Positions 50,516-59,488 of a stretch of DNA of 64,000 bases are shown in pieces. Position 1 is the stretch's first letter; every line of letters begins with the position of its first letter. Location: the NCBI RefSeq assembly GCF_000718025.1, contig NZ_JODS01000025.1, positions 119,332 through 183,331 on the forward strand, in the 5' to 3' direction. A model generated the notes under the pieces. The model was not told where the DNA came from and made no database searches. It saw nothing but the letters and a program-made list of their open reading frames with translations. Origin of the DNA: Kitasatospora purpeofusca. Lineage in GTDB: Bacteria > Actinomycetota > Actinomycetes > Streptomycetales > Streptomycetaceae. A program made the position numbers and the translations under genes.

Positions 50516-53209
50516 TCAGCCGCGGATGGCGACGATCACCCCGTCCAGCTCGTCCGGCTGCACCAGTACGTCGCGGGCCTTGGAGCCCTCGCTCGGCCCC
50601 ACGATGCCGCGCGACTCCATCAGGTCCATCAGCCGGCCGGCCTTGGCGAAGCCGACCCGCAGCTTGCGCTGCAGCATCGAGGTGGAGCCGAACTGGGTGG
50701 AGACGACCAGTTCGGCCGCCTGGATCAGCAGCTCCAGGTCGTCGCCGATCTCCTCGTCGATCTCCTTCTTGGGCCCGCCGCCGACCGTCACGTCCGCGCG
50801 GTATGCGACCGAGGTCTGCTCCTTGCAGTGCTTCACCACCGCGGCGATCTCGGCCTCGGTGACGAACGCGCCCTGCATCCGGATCGGCTTGCTCGCCCCC
50901 ATCGGCAGGAACAGCGCGTCGCCCTTGCCGATCAGCTTCTCCGCGCCGGGCTGGTCCAGGATGACCCGGGAGTCGGCCATCGCCGAGGTGGCGAAGGCCA
51001 GCCGGGACGGCACATTGGCCTTGATCAGACCGGTGACCACGTCCACCGAGGGCCGCTGGGTGGCCAGCACCAGGTGGATGCCGGCCGCGCGGGCGAGCTG
51101 GGTGATCCGGACCACCGAGTCCTCGACGTCGCGCGGCGCGACCATCATCAGGTCGGCCAGCTCGTCGACGATCACCAGCAGGTACGGGTACGGCGTCAGC
51201 TCGCGCTCGCTGCCGAGCGGCGGGGTGACGGTGCCGGCCCGGACCGCCGCGTTGAAGTCGTCCACATGGCGGAAACCGAACGCCGCGAGGTCGTCGTAGC
51301 GCAGGTCCATCTCGCGGACCACCCACTGGAGGGCCTCGGCGGCCTTCTTCGGGTTGGTGATGATCGGCGTGATGAGGTGCGGGATGCCCTCGTACGCGGT
51401 CAGCTCGACCCGCTTGGGGTCGACCAGCACCATCCGCACCTCGTCCGGGGTGGCCCGGGCGAGGATCGAGGTGATCAGGCAGTTGATGCAGGACGACTTG
51501 CCCGCGCCGGTCGCGCCGGCCACCAGGATGTGCGGCATCTTGGCGAGGTTGGCCATCACGGTGTGGCCCTCGACGTCCTTGCCCATGCCGACGACCATCG
51601 GGTGGGTGTCCTCGGCGGCCGTGCGCGAGCGCAGCAGGTCGCCGAGGTTGACCATCTCCCGGTCCCGGTTCGGGATCTCGATGCCGACCGCGGACTTGCC
51701 CGGGATCGGGCTGATGATCCGCACGTCCGGGCTGGCCACCGCGTAGGCGATGTTCTTGGCCAGCGCGGTGATCCGCTCGACCTTGACGGCCGGGCCGAGC
51801 TCGACCTCGTAGCGGGTGACCGTCGGGCCGCGGGTGAAGCCGGTCACCCTGGCGTCCACCTTGAACTCGCCGAAGGTCCCGGTGAGCTGGGCCACCACCT
51901 CGTCGTTGAGGGCGCTGCGGGCCTTGGCCGGGCCGCCGCGCTCCAGCAGGTCGAGCGGGGGCAGCGCGTAGCTGAGCCCCTCGGAGAGCTGGAGCTGCTC
52001 CGTCCGGACCGGTGCCGGGCCGTGCTCCTCGGGGGCGCCGGGGCCGGGGCCGCCGGTCCTGGCGGCCGGGACGGCGGGCTCCTCCGGCGGGGCGGTGCGG
52101 TCCTGCACCTGGTGCATCATGTCCGCCACCGCCGAGGAGGCGGGCACGCCGTAGACCAGCGCGCCGTCCAGGTCGGCGGCGGCGCCGGCGGCGATGTCCC
52201 GGGTGGCGTAGGGGTCCAGGGCCTCCTTGGCGAACATGTCCGGCTCGTCGGCGGGCGCCTCGGCCGGCTCCGGCCTGCGCCTGCGGCGGCGCCGGCGGGC
52301 GGCCACCTCGTCGGTCGGGTCCTCACCGTCGGTGTCCACGGTGAAGGGCAGGGCGGACGGGTCGGCGTCCTCCGGCGGGTCGTGGGAGAACTCGCGCTCC
52401 GGCGTGCGCCCCTCGGCCCCGGTGTCCTGCGGACCGGCCTCGACCACGCCGAGCCGGACGCCGACCGCGCGGATCCGCTCCGGGATCCGGTTGACCGGGG
52501 TGGCGGTGGTGACCAGCAGGCCGAAGAAGGCGAGCAGCAGGAGCAGCGGCACCGCGAGGGCCGGCCCGGCAGCGGCCATCATCGGGGTGGACGCGGCCCA
52601 GCCGATGATCCCGCCGGCGGTCCTTATCCGGGTCGCGCCACTGCCCATCCCGGGTGCTCCGCAGCCGATGTGGACCAGACCGAGCACCCCGACCAGCAGG
52701 GTGCTCAGACCGATCATGATCCGTCCGTTGGCCTCCGGCAGCTCGGGGTGGCGCAGCAGCCGGACCGCCACCGCGGCCAGCAGGAAGGGCACCAGCGCGT
52801 CGAGCCGGCCGAACAGGCCGGAGACCACATTGGTGGCCGCCTCGCCCAGCCAGCCCTGCGGGCTGAACCAGGTACCGGCGGCGGTCACCAGGGCCAGCGC
52901 GAACAGCAGCAGGCCGATGCCGTCCTTGCGGTGCGCCGGGTCGAGGTTCTTCGCGCCGTCGCCGAAGCCGCGGAAGACCGCGCCGATGCTGTGCGCCGCG
53001 CCGAGCCAGACGGCGCGCACGGCCCGGAAGAGTATCGGCCGGGGTGGGGGCGGCGGGGGGGCCTGCTTGGCCGCCGCCTTCTTCGCCGGGGTTGCCTTCT
53101 TGGCGGCCGCCTTCTTCGCGGGCGGCTTGGCCGGAGCCTTCGCCGCGGCCTTCTTGGACGGTCCCGGACTCGGGTTGCGTGCCGCGCTTCCGGGCGTGCG
53201 TGTGGCCAT
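50516..53209 (-). CDS. ftsK: DNA translocase FtsK/SpoIIIE
   Basis: FtsK pumps chromosomal DNA through closing septa. The 897-residue protein opens with a Lys/Ala/Pro-rich histone-like segment of about 50 residues. Four membrane segments follow (for example LLLFALALVTAAGTWFS and LVPFLLAAVAVRLL), then an acidic linker and the RecA-like motor. Walker A is GATGAGKSSCINCL, with LVDPKRVELTAYEGIPHL and YLLVIVDELADLMM. The gamma winged helix at the C-terminus starts near QFGSTSMLQRKLRVGFAKAG in segments. ATG 53209 is the start. In Streptomyces the protein acts during sporulation septation. Confidence 0.95.
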   Translation of the reverse strand: MATRTPGSAARNPSPGPSKKAAAKAPAKPPAKKAAAKKATPAKKAAAKQAPPPPPPRPILFRAVRAVWLGAAHSIGAVFRGFGDGAKNLDPAHRKDGIGLLLFALALVTAAGTWFSPQGWLGEAATNVVSGLFGRLDALVPFLLAAVAVRLLRHPELPEANGRIMIGLSTLLVGVLGLVHIGCGAPGMGSGATRIRTAGGIIGWAASTPMMAAAGPALAVPLLLLLAFFGLLVTTATPVNRIPERIRAVGVRLGVVEAGPQDTGAEGRTPEREFSHDPPEDADPSALPFTVDTDGEDPTDEVAARRRRRRRRPEPAEAPADEPDMFAKEALDPYATRDIAAGAAADLDGALVYGVPASSAVADMMHQVQDRTAPPEEPAVPAARTGGPGPGAPEEHGPAPVRTEQLQLSEGLSYALPPLDLLERGGPAKARSALNDEVVAQLTGTFGEFKVDARVTGFTRGPTVTRYEVELGPAVKVERITALAKNIAYAVASPDVRIISPIPGKSAVGIEIPNRDREMVNLGDLLRSRTAAEDTHPMVVGMGKDVEGHTVMANLAKMPHILVAGATGAGKSSCINCLITSILARATPDEVRMVLVDPKRVELTAYEGIPHLITPIITNPKKAAEALQWVVREMDLRYDDLAAFGFRHVDDFNAAVRAGTVTPPLGSERELTPYPYLLVIVDELADLMMVAPRDVEDSVVRITQLARAAGIHLVLATQRPSVDVVTGLIKANVPSRLAFATSAMADSRVILDQPGAEKLIGKGDALFLPMGASKPIRMQGAFVTEAEIAAVVKHCKEQTSVAYRADVTVGGGPKKEIDEEIGDDLELLIQAAELVVSTQFGSTSMLQRKLRVGFAKAGRLMDLMESRGIVGPSEGSKARDVLVQPDELDGVIVAIRG

Positions 53210-53367
53210 GGGTCAGCAGCCTACCGGGGCACGCGAGCTGTGCCCATGTCGTCCGCCCGGGGTGCCCGGACGTGTCGCCGACACACCGTCACACCGGTCG
53301 TGTTCACCCGGACGGGCGAGCACCGACGGGCCTTCCGGCCCGCTCTCGGCTCCGGGCCCGGCGTGCC

Positions 53368-54003
53368 TCAGTCGGTACCGGGGCGCAGGGCGTCCAGCGC
53401 CCGCCGGAGCCCGGTCAGCTTGCGCTCCAGGTGCGCCGCGGTGGCCGCCACCCCGCCGTCCTCGGTGCCGTCCAGCTGCTTGGTCAGCGACTCGGCCTGC
53501 TCCTCGACGGCGGCCAGCCGGGCCGACAGCTCGCCGAGCAGCGCACCGCCGATGGCGGGCTCGGCGCCGGTCGCCTCCAGCTGCAGCCGCAGCAGCGCCG
53601 CCTGCTCCTTCAGCTGGCAGTTCTTCATGTAGAGATCGACGAAAACCGAGACCTTGGCACGCAGCACCCAGGGGTCGAAGGGCTTCGAGATGTAGTCGAC
53701 CGCGCCGGCCGCGTAGCCGCGGAAGGTGTGGTGCGGCCCGTGGTTGATCGCGGTCAGGAAGATGATCGGGATGTCCCGGGTGCGCTCGCGGCGCTTGATG
53801 TGGGCGGCCGTCTCGAAGCCGTCCATCCCCGGCATCTGGACGTCCAGCAGGATCACCGCGAAATCGTCGGTGAGCAACGCCTTGAGCGCCTCCTCGCCGG
53901 AGGCGGCCCGTACCAGCGTCTGGTCCAGCGCCGAGAGGATCGCCTCCAGTGCCAGGAGGTTCTCCGGCCGGTCGTCGACCAGGAGGATCTTCGCCTTCTG
54001 CAT
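53368..54003 (-). CDS. osaB: Response regulator OsaB
   Basis: This 211-residue regulator has a receiver domain (ILLVDDRPENLLALEAIL, phospho-Asp in VILLDVQMPGMDG, KPFDPWVLRAKV) and a C-terminal coiled coil, with no DNA-binding domain. Next to OsaA it matches the OsaAB osmoadaptation system of S. coelicolor. ATG 54003 follows GGAGGG at 9 bp. A terminator-like hairpin separates it from osaA, so the two may not share one transcript. How OsaB transmits the signal without a DNA-binding domain is not visible here. Confidence 0.88.
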   Translation of the reverse strand: MQKAKILLVDDRPENLLALEAILSALDQTLVRAASGEEALKALLTDDFAVILLDVQMPGMDGFETAAHIKRRERTRDIPIIFLTAINHGPHHTFRGYAAGAVDYISKPFDPWVLRAKVSVFVDLYMKNCQLKEQAALLRLQLEATGAEPAIGGALLGELSARLAAVEEQAESLTKQLDGTEDGGVAATAAHLERKLTGLRRALDALRPGTD

Positions 54004-54350
54004 TACGACGCGCCCTCCTGTCGCCTGCCTACCTGGGGAAGGCACCCGCGTACTGCCCACCACTACCCCGGTCATGCTAGCCGCACCCCCTCGCCCGGCA
54101 CATCGCTCCGTCGCGTCCGGATCCGGAGCGGTGCGCAGCCAGTGCACCGGCGTACGCTCACCAGCGAGTCGTCACTCGGTCACTGTTCGCAACGATCGGT
54201 GACCCTACCCGGTTCCCGACCCTCCCCGCCAGCAAACCGCCCACCCACCGGCGTGAACCCCGGAGCGTACTCCGCGATTCACGCCCCCGCCATTCGAACG
54301 GGCCGAACTCGGCCTTCTCCGGGGCCCGGTGGGCACCGGACACGCTGCCC
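54004..54350. other. Gap between osaA and osaB
   Basis: This 347-bp gap holds the hairpin at 54251-54286 and an isolated TAGCAT (54074-54079, minus strand) that could be an osaB -10, without a convincing -35. Nothing else is recognised. Confidence 0.5.
54251..54286 (-). terminator. Nested inverted repeat after osaA
   Basis: Outer arms GGCGTGAA and TTCACGCC, and inner arms CGGAG and CTCCG, form a 36-bp hairpin with a small internal loop, 65 bp past the osaA stop. It is probably a terminator; it could also be an operator for osaB. Confidence 0.55.
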
Positions 54351-57300
54351 TCAGGACTTCCGGAGGGTGAGCCACTCGTGCATCACCGACAGCAGGTGGT
54401 CGGTCTCCACCGGCTTGGTGATGTGGTCGGTGGCACCGGCCGCCAGGGACTTCTCCTTGTCGCCCTTCATCGCCTTGGCGGTCAGCGCGATGATCGGCAG
54501 ACCGGCGAACTGGGGCATCCGCCGGATCGCCTCGGTGGTCGCGTAGCCGTCCATCTCCGGCATCATGATGTCCATCAGGACCAGCGCCACGTTCTCGTGC
54601 TGCTCCAGCATCTCGATGCCCTCACGGCCGTTCTCCGCGTACAGCACGGTCAGGCCGTGCTGCTCCAGCACGCTGGTGAGGGCGAACACGTTGCGCACGT
54701 CGTCGTCGACGATCAGCACCTGCTCGCCGTCGAACCGGATGTCGCCGCGGCCGGCGGACCGGACCGCCGGGGCGGTCTCCAGGGTGCGCCCCTCGGCCGC
54801 CCGCCCCTCGGCCGGGCGGAGGCCCGCGGGCCGGGCCGGGGTGGACCGGCCCCCGGCGGGCGGCACGTCCAGGGCCGCGCCGCGGCGGCGCTCGACCGCG
54901 CCCCGGCGGCGGACCTCGACCAGCTCGCGCACCTCCTGCGCCCAGTGCTCGGCCGGGTTCTCCCCCACCGGCACCGGCGTCCCGACCGGGGTCACCCCGA
55001 CCGAGGCGCGCAGCGCGGGCGCGCCCGGCCCCTGGCCGCCGGTGCCCGGGGCCTCGCTGCGCAGCGGCAGGTACAGGGTGAAGGTCGAGCCCTTGCCCAA
55101 CTCGCTCTCGGCGTGGATCTCGCCGCCGAGCAGCCGGGCGATCTCCCGGCTGATCGACAGCCCGAGGCCGGTGCCGCCGTACTTGCGGCTGGTGGTGCCG
55201 TCGGCCTGCCGGAACGGCTCGAAGATCTCCCGCAGCTTGTCGCCCGGAATGCCGATCCCGGTGTCCGACACGGTGAAGGCGATCAGCGGATCGTCCGGCC
55301 CCTCGATCGCGCCCGCCTCCAGCAGCTGCTCGCGCACGTGCTGCGGCACGCCCCCGCCGGCCGGGCTGATCGAGAAGTCCACGGCGCCGGTGTCGGTGAA
55401 CTTCACCGCGTTGGAGATGAGGTTGCGCAGCACCTGCTGGAGGCGCTGCTCGTCGGTGTGCAGGGTGACCGGCAGGGCCGGCGAGACCCGCACCTCGAAC
55501 TCCAGGTTCTTGTCCAGCGCGACCGGCTGGAAGGTCGCCTCGACGTAGTCGACCAGCTGGACGAGGGCGATCCGGGCCGGCCGGACGTCCATCTTGCCCG
55601 CCTCCACCTTGGACAGGTCGAGGATGTCGTTGATCAGCTGGAGCAGGTCGGACCCGGCGCCGTGAATGGTGTCGGCGAACTCGACCTGCTTGGGCGAGAG
55701 GTTGCCCTCGTTGTTGTCGGAGAGCAGCTTGGCCAGGATCAGCAGCGAGTTCAGCGGGGTGCGCAGCTCGTGCGACATGTTGGCGAGGAACTCGCTCTTG
55801 TACCGGGAGGCCAGCGCGAGCTGTTCGGCGCGCTCCTCCAGCACCTGCCGCGCCTCCTCGATCTCGCTGTTCTTGATCTCGATGTCACGGTTCTGCTGAG
55901 CGAGTTGCTCGGCCTTCTCCTGCAACTCCTCGTTGGTGCGCTCCAGTTCCTCCTGGCGCGCCTCCAACTCCGCCGACCGCATCGAGAGTTCCGCAGTCAG
56001 CCGCTGGGACTCCAGCAGCAGGCCCTCGGTCTTGGTGTTGACGCTGATGGTGTTGACGGTGACGCCGATGAGGTCGGCGATCTGGTTGAGGAAGTCCAGC
56101 GCGACGGTGGTGAAGGAGCTGAAGGTGGCCAGCTCGATCACCCCCAGCAGCCGGCCCTCGAACAGCACCGGCAGCACCACGATGTGGGCCGGCGAGGCCT
56201 CGCCCAGACCGGAGGCGATCTTCAGGTACCCGGGCGGCGCCTCCTTGAGGATGATCGCCCGCTTCTCCACCGCGGCCTGGCCGATCAGCGACTCACCGGG
56301 GTGGAAGGTGGTCGGCATCGCCCGGCGCTGGTAGCCGTAGCTGCCGATCAGCCGCAGCACGGTGTCGTTCTCGTCGTCGTCCTCCGTGATCAGCTCGGCG
56401 GTGCGGCCGGCCGGCTGGGCGAGGAAGAAGGCGCCGTGCTGGGCCGAGACCACCGGGGTGAGCTCGGTCATGATCAGCGAGGCCACCGCCTCCAGATCGC
56501 GCCGGCCCTGGAGCAGACCGGAGATCCGGGCCAGGTTGGTCTTCAGCCAGTCCTGCTCCTGGTTGGTGCGGGTGGTCTCGCGCAGGTTGGCGATCATCTG
56601 GTTGATGTTGTCCTTGAGCTCGTCGAGCTCGCCGGCGGCGTCCACGTCGATCCGCAGCGACAGGTCGCCCCGGGTCACCGCGGTGGCGACCTGGGCGATC
56701 GCGCGCACCTGCCGGGTGAGGTTGTTCGCCAGCTCGTTGACGGACTCGGTGAGGTCCTGCCAGGTGCCGTCCACGCCCGGCACCCGGGCCTGGCCGCCGA
56801 GCCGCCCGTCGGTACCCACCTCGCGGGCGACCCGGGTGACCTCGTCGGCGAACGCCGACAGCTGGTCCACCATGGTGTTGATGCTGGTCTTGAGCTCCAG
56901 GATCTCGCCGCGCGCGTCGACGTCGATCTTCTGCGACAGGTCGCCGCGCGCCACCGCCGTGATCACCAGCGCGATGTTCCGCACCTGACCGGTCAGGTTG
57001 TTCGCCATCAGGTTGACGTTGTCGGTCAGGTCCTTCCAGATGCCGGCCACGCCCGGCACCCCCGCCTGGCCGCCCAGGATGCCGTCGGTGCCCACCTCGC
57101 GGGCCACCCGGGTGACCTCCACCGCGAACGCGGACAGCTGGTCGACCATGGTGTTGAGCGTCCCGGCCAGCGCCGCGACCTCGCCCTGCGCCTCGATGGT
57201 GATCTTCTTGGAGAGGTCGCCCGAGGCCACCGCCGTCGCCACCTCGGCGATGTTCCGCACCTGGCTGGTGAGGTTCGAGGCCATGAAGTTGACGTTGTCG

Positions 57301-59075
57301 GTCAGGTCCTTCCAGATGCCCGACACCCCGCGCACCCGGGCCTGTCCGCCGAGGTTGCCCTCGGTACCCACCTCGCGCGCCACCCGGGTCACCTCGTCGG
57401 CGAACGCCGACAACTGGTCCACCATGGTGTTCACGGTGGTGACCAGCTCCAGGATCTCGCCCCGGGCATCGACGGTGATCTTCTTCGAGACGTCCCCGCG
57501 GGCCACCGCGGTGGTCACCTCGGCGATGTTGCGGACCTGGCTGGTCAGGTTGTTGGCCATCAGGTTGACGCTGTTGGTGAGGTCCTTCCAGGTGCCGGAC
57601 ACCCCCGGCACGCTCGCCTGACCGCCGAGGATGCCCTCGGTGCCGACGTCCCTGGCCACCCTGGTCACCTCGTCCGCGAACGAGAACAACTGGTCGACCA
57701 TGGTGTTGATGGTGTTCTTCAGCTCCAGGATCTCGCCCCGGGCGTCCACCTGGATCTTCTGCGAGAGGTCGCCCCGGGCCACCGCCGTGGTCACCTGGGC
57801 GATGTTCCGCACCTGGTCGGTGAGGTTGTTCGCCATGAAGTTGACGTTGTCGGTGAGGTCCCGCCAGACCCCGGCCGCCCACGGCACCTGCGCCTGACCG
57901 CCGAGCCGCCCCTCGGTACCCACCTGCCGGGCCACCCGGGTCACCTGCTCGGCGAAGCCCGAGAGCTGGTCCACCATCGTGTTGATGGTGTTCTTCAGCT
58001 CCAGGATCTCCCCGCGCGCGTCCACCTCGATCTTCTGCGAGAGGTCGCCGCGCGCCACCGCCGTGGTCACCTGGGCGATGCTGCGGACCTGACCCGTCAG
58101 ATTGTCCGCCATGAAGTTCACCGAGTCGGTGAGGTCCCGCCAGACCCCGGCGACACCCGGCACCTGCGCCTGGCCGCCCAGCCGGCCCTCGGTACCCACG
58201 TCCCGGGCCACGCTGGTCACCTGGGCCGCGAAGCCGTTCAGCTGGTCCACCATCGTGTTGACGGTGTTCTTCAGCTCCAGCATCTCGCCGGCCACTTCGA
58301 CCGTCACCTTGCGGGACAGGTCGCCCTTGGCCACCGCGGTCGTCACCTGCGCGATGTTGCGCACCTGCGCCGTCAGCCGGCCGGCCATGGTGTTGACCGA
58401 GTCCGCGAGGTCCTTCCAGCTGCCGGAGACGCTGCGGACCTTCGCCTGGCCGCCCAGCTTGCCCTCGGTACCGACCTCGCGGGCCACCCGGGTCACCTCG
58501 TCGGTGAACTCCGACAGCTGGTCCACCAGCCCGTTGACGGTACGGCCGATCTTCAGGTACTCGCCGCGCAACGGGTGGCTCACCCCGTTGCTGTGCAGCG
58601 AGCGCAGCTCCATCTTCTGGTCCAGGTCGCCCTCGGCGATCGAGCTCAGCACCCGGCCCACCTCGGCCATCGGCCGCGCCAGGTCGTCGATCAGCGCGTT
58701 GCAGTTGTCGACCGCCGCCATCCAGGCGCCCTCGCCGGCCCCGGTCTCCAGCCGCTCGTTCAGCCGACCCTCGCGGCCCACCGCGCGGCGCACCCGGGCC
58801 AGCTCGCCCGTCAGGTGCTGGTTGCGCTCCGCCACCTCGTTGAACACCGCGGCGATCTCCGCCAGCGGTCCGTCCCCGGGCACCGTCAGCCGGCGCCGGA
58901 AGTTTCCGTCCCGCATCGCCGTCAGCGCGGCCAGCAGCTTGCGCAGCTCGGCCGGCTCGGCGCCGCGGTTGTGGTTGGCACGCCGACCGGCCGCGCTCCG
59001 CGGCGCGGCCCCGGACCGCCCGCCACGCTGAGCGGGCGGCGTCGTACCGGTTGCGTCCTTGGTGGCCGAACTCAA
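54351..59075 (-). CDS. osaA: Multi-HAMP hybrid histidine kinase OsaA
   Basis: OsaA is a 1574-residue cytoplasmic hybrid kinase needed in S. coelicolor to adapt to osmotic stress. The N-terminus has two single HAMP-like units (for example AEGDLDQKMEL). Seven near-identical repeats of about 92 residues follow (about 198-830), each with EVGTEG-LGGQA and NTMVDQLSAFADEVTRVAR. A GAF domain (AQHGAFFLAQ) comes next, then a coiled coil. HisKA has the phospho-His in FLANMSHELRTPLNSLL; the ATPase shows NAVKFTDTG and TGLGLSISREIARLL. A C-terminal receiver domain has VLMDIMMPEMDG. No membrane segment is seen. TTG 59075 with GGGAGGGG fits; the open frame to 59417 was trimmed. Confidence 0.93.
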   Translation of the reverse strand: MSSATKDATGTTPPAQRGGRSGAAPRSAAGRRANHNRGAEPAELRKLLAALTAMRDGNFRRRLTVPGDGPLAEIAAVFNEVAERNQHLTGELARVRRAVGREGRLNERLETGAGEGAWMAAVDNCNALIDDLARPMAEVGRVLSSIAEGDLDQKMELRSLHSNGVSHPLRGEYLKIGRTVNGLVDQLSEFTDEVTRVAREVGTEGKLGGQAKVRSVSGSWKDLADSVNTMAGRLTAQVRNIAQVTTAVAKGDLSRKVTVEVAGEMLELKNTVNTMVDQLNGFAAQVTSVARDVGTEGRLGGQAQVPGVAGVWRDLTDSVNFMADNLTGQVRSIAQVTTAVARGDLSQKIEVDARGEILELKNTINTMVDQLSGFAEQVTRVARQVGTEGRLGGQAQVPWAAGVWRDLTDNVNFMANNLTDQVRNIAQVTTAVARGDLSQKIQVDARGEILELKNTINTMVDQLFSFADEVTRVARDVGTEGILGGQASVPGVSGTWKDLTNSVNLMANNLTSQVRNIAEVTTAVARGDVSKKITVDARGEILELVTTVNTMVDQLSAFADEVTRVAREVGTEGNLGGQARVRGVSGIWKDLTDNVNFMASNLTSQVRNIAEVATAVASGDLSKKITIEAQGEVAALAGTLNTMVDQLSAFAVEVTRVAREVGTDGILGGQAGVPGVAGIWKDLTDNVNLMANNLTGQVRNIALVITAVARGDLSQKIDVDARGEILELKTSINTMVDQLSAFADEVTRVAREVGTDGRLGGQARVPGVDGTWQDLTESVNELANNLTRQVRAIAQVATAVTRGDLSLRIDVDAAGELDELKDNINQMIANLRETTRTNQEQDWLKTNLARISGLLQGRRDLEAVASLIMTELTPVVSAQHGAFFLAQPAGRTAELITEDDDENDTVLRLIGSYGYQRRAMPTTFHPGESLIGQAAVEKRAIILKEAPPGYLKIASGLGEASPAHIVVLPVLFEGRLLGVIELATFSSFTTVALDFLNQIADLIGVTVNTISVNTKTEGLLLESQRLTAELSMRSAELEARQEELERTNEELQEKAEQLAQQNRDIEIKNSEIEEARQVLEERAEQLALASRYKSEFLANMSHELRTPLNSLLILAKLLSDNNEGNLSPKQVEFADTIHGAGSDLLQLINDILDLSKVEAGKMDVRPARIALVQLVDYVEATFQPVALDKNLEFEVRVSPALPVTLHTDEQRLQQVLRNLISNAVKFTDTGAVDFSISPAGGGVPQHVREQLLEAGAIEGPDDPLIAFTVSDTGIGIPGDKLREIFEPFRQADGTTSRKYGGTGLGLSISREIARLLGGEIHAESELGKGSTFTLYLPLRSEAPGTGGQGPGAPALRASVGVTPVGTPVPVGENPAEHWAQEVRELVEVRRRGAVERRRGAALDVPPAGGRSTPARPAGLRPAEGRAAEGRTLETAPAVRSAGRGDIRFDGEQVLIVDDDVRNVFALTSVLEQHGLTVLYAENGREGIEMLEQHENVALVLMDIMMPEMDGYATTEAIRRMPQFAGLPIIALTAKAMKGDKEKSLAAGATDHITKPVETDHLLSVMHEWLTLRKS
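56590..58490. repeat. Seven tandem ~276-bp repeats encoding HAMP units of OsaA
   Basis: The units recur about every 276 bp (92 codons) with conserved DNA segments encoding EVGTEG-LGGQA, DLT-NVN-MA-NLT-QVRNIA and GEILELK-NTMVDQL. They are similar enough at DNA level to allow recombination that changes copy number in frame. Confidence 0.85.
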
Positions 59076-59488
59076 CGGGCCCCTCCCAGATCGTGAACTG
59101 TCCGGGCCCCCGCGGCCGCGCCCCGCCGGGGCCCGCCGCCGGGAACCGTCCCGGTGTACGTCCCGGTGGGCCCCTCGGGTCCACCGGAACCCGCAACGAC
59201 CGTACTGCTCCGAACGGACATCGCGGACCCCCCAGTCTGGCAGCACTCGCGCCCGGTACAAGACCGGTTGCGCTCGGTTGGTACCGCCCGGTCCGAAACG
59301 GGTGGGCAGAATCACCCTCCGGTGCCTGTTTCGACGCCCCGCCCCCACGGGGAACCAAGCGGAAAGTAGGGTGGAGCGCTGCACCGGGCCACCGACCCGC
59401 CCCAGCGTCGCCGCCACCCGCCGGCACGCACCGGGAGTCGAGGCCGACCCCCGGGCAGTCAGGGCCAGAGCAGAGGAGACGTGGCAAC
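59076..59488. other. Divergent osaA/osaC regulatory region
   Basis: This 413-bp region must hold the promoters of both osaA and osaC. I see no near-consensus vegetative or sigma-B promoter; GTTT at about 59327-59330 is followed by a GGGG run at the wrong spacing and sequence. No inverted repeat stands out. Confidence 0.5.

Noticed and set aside
59320..59360. Sigma-B promoter before osaC
   Set aside because: GTTT is followed by GGGGAA, not GGGTAY, and at 17 bp rather than 14-16.
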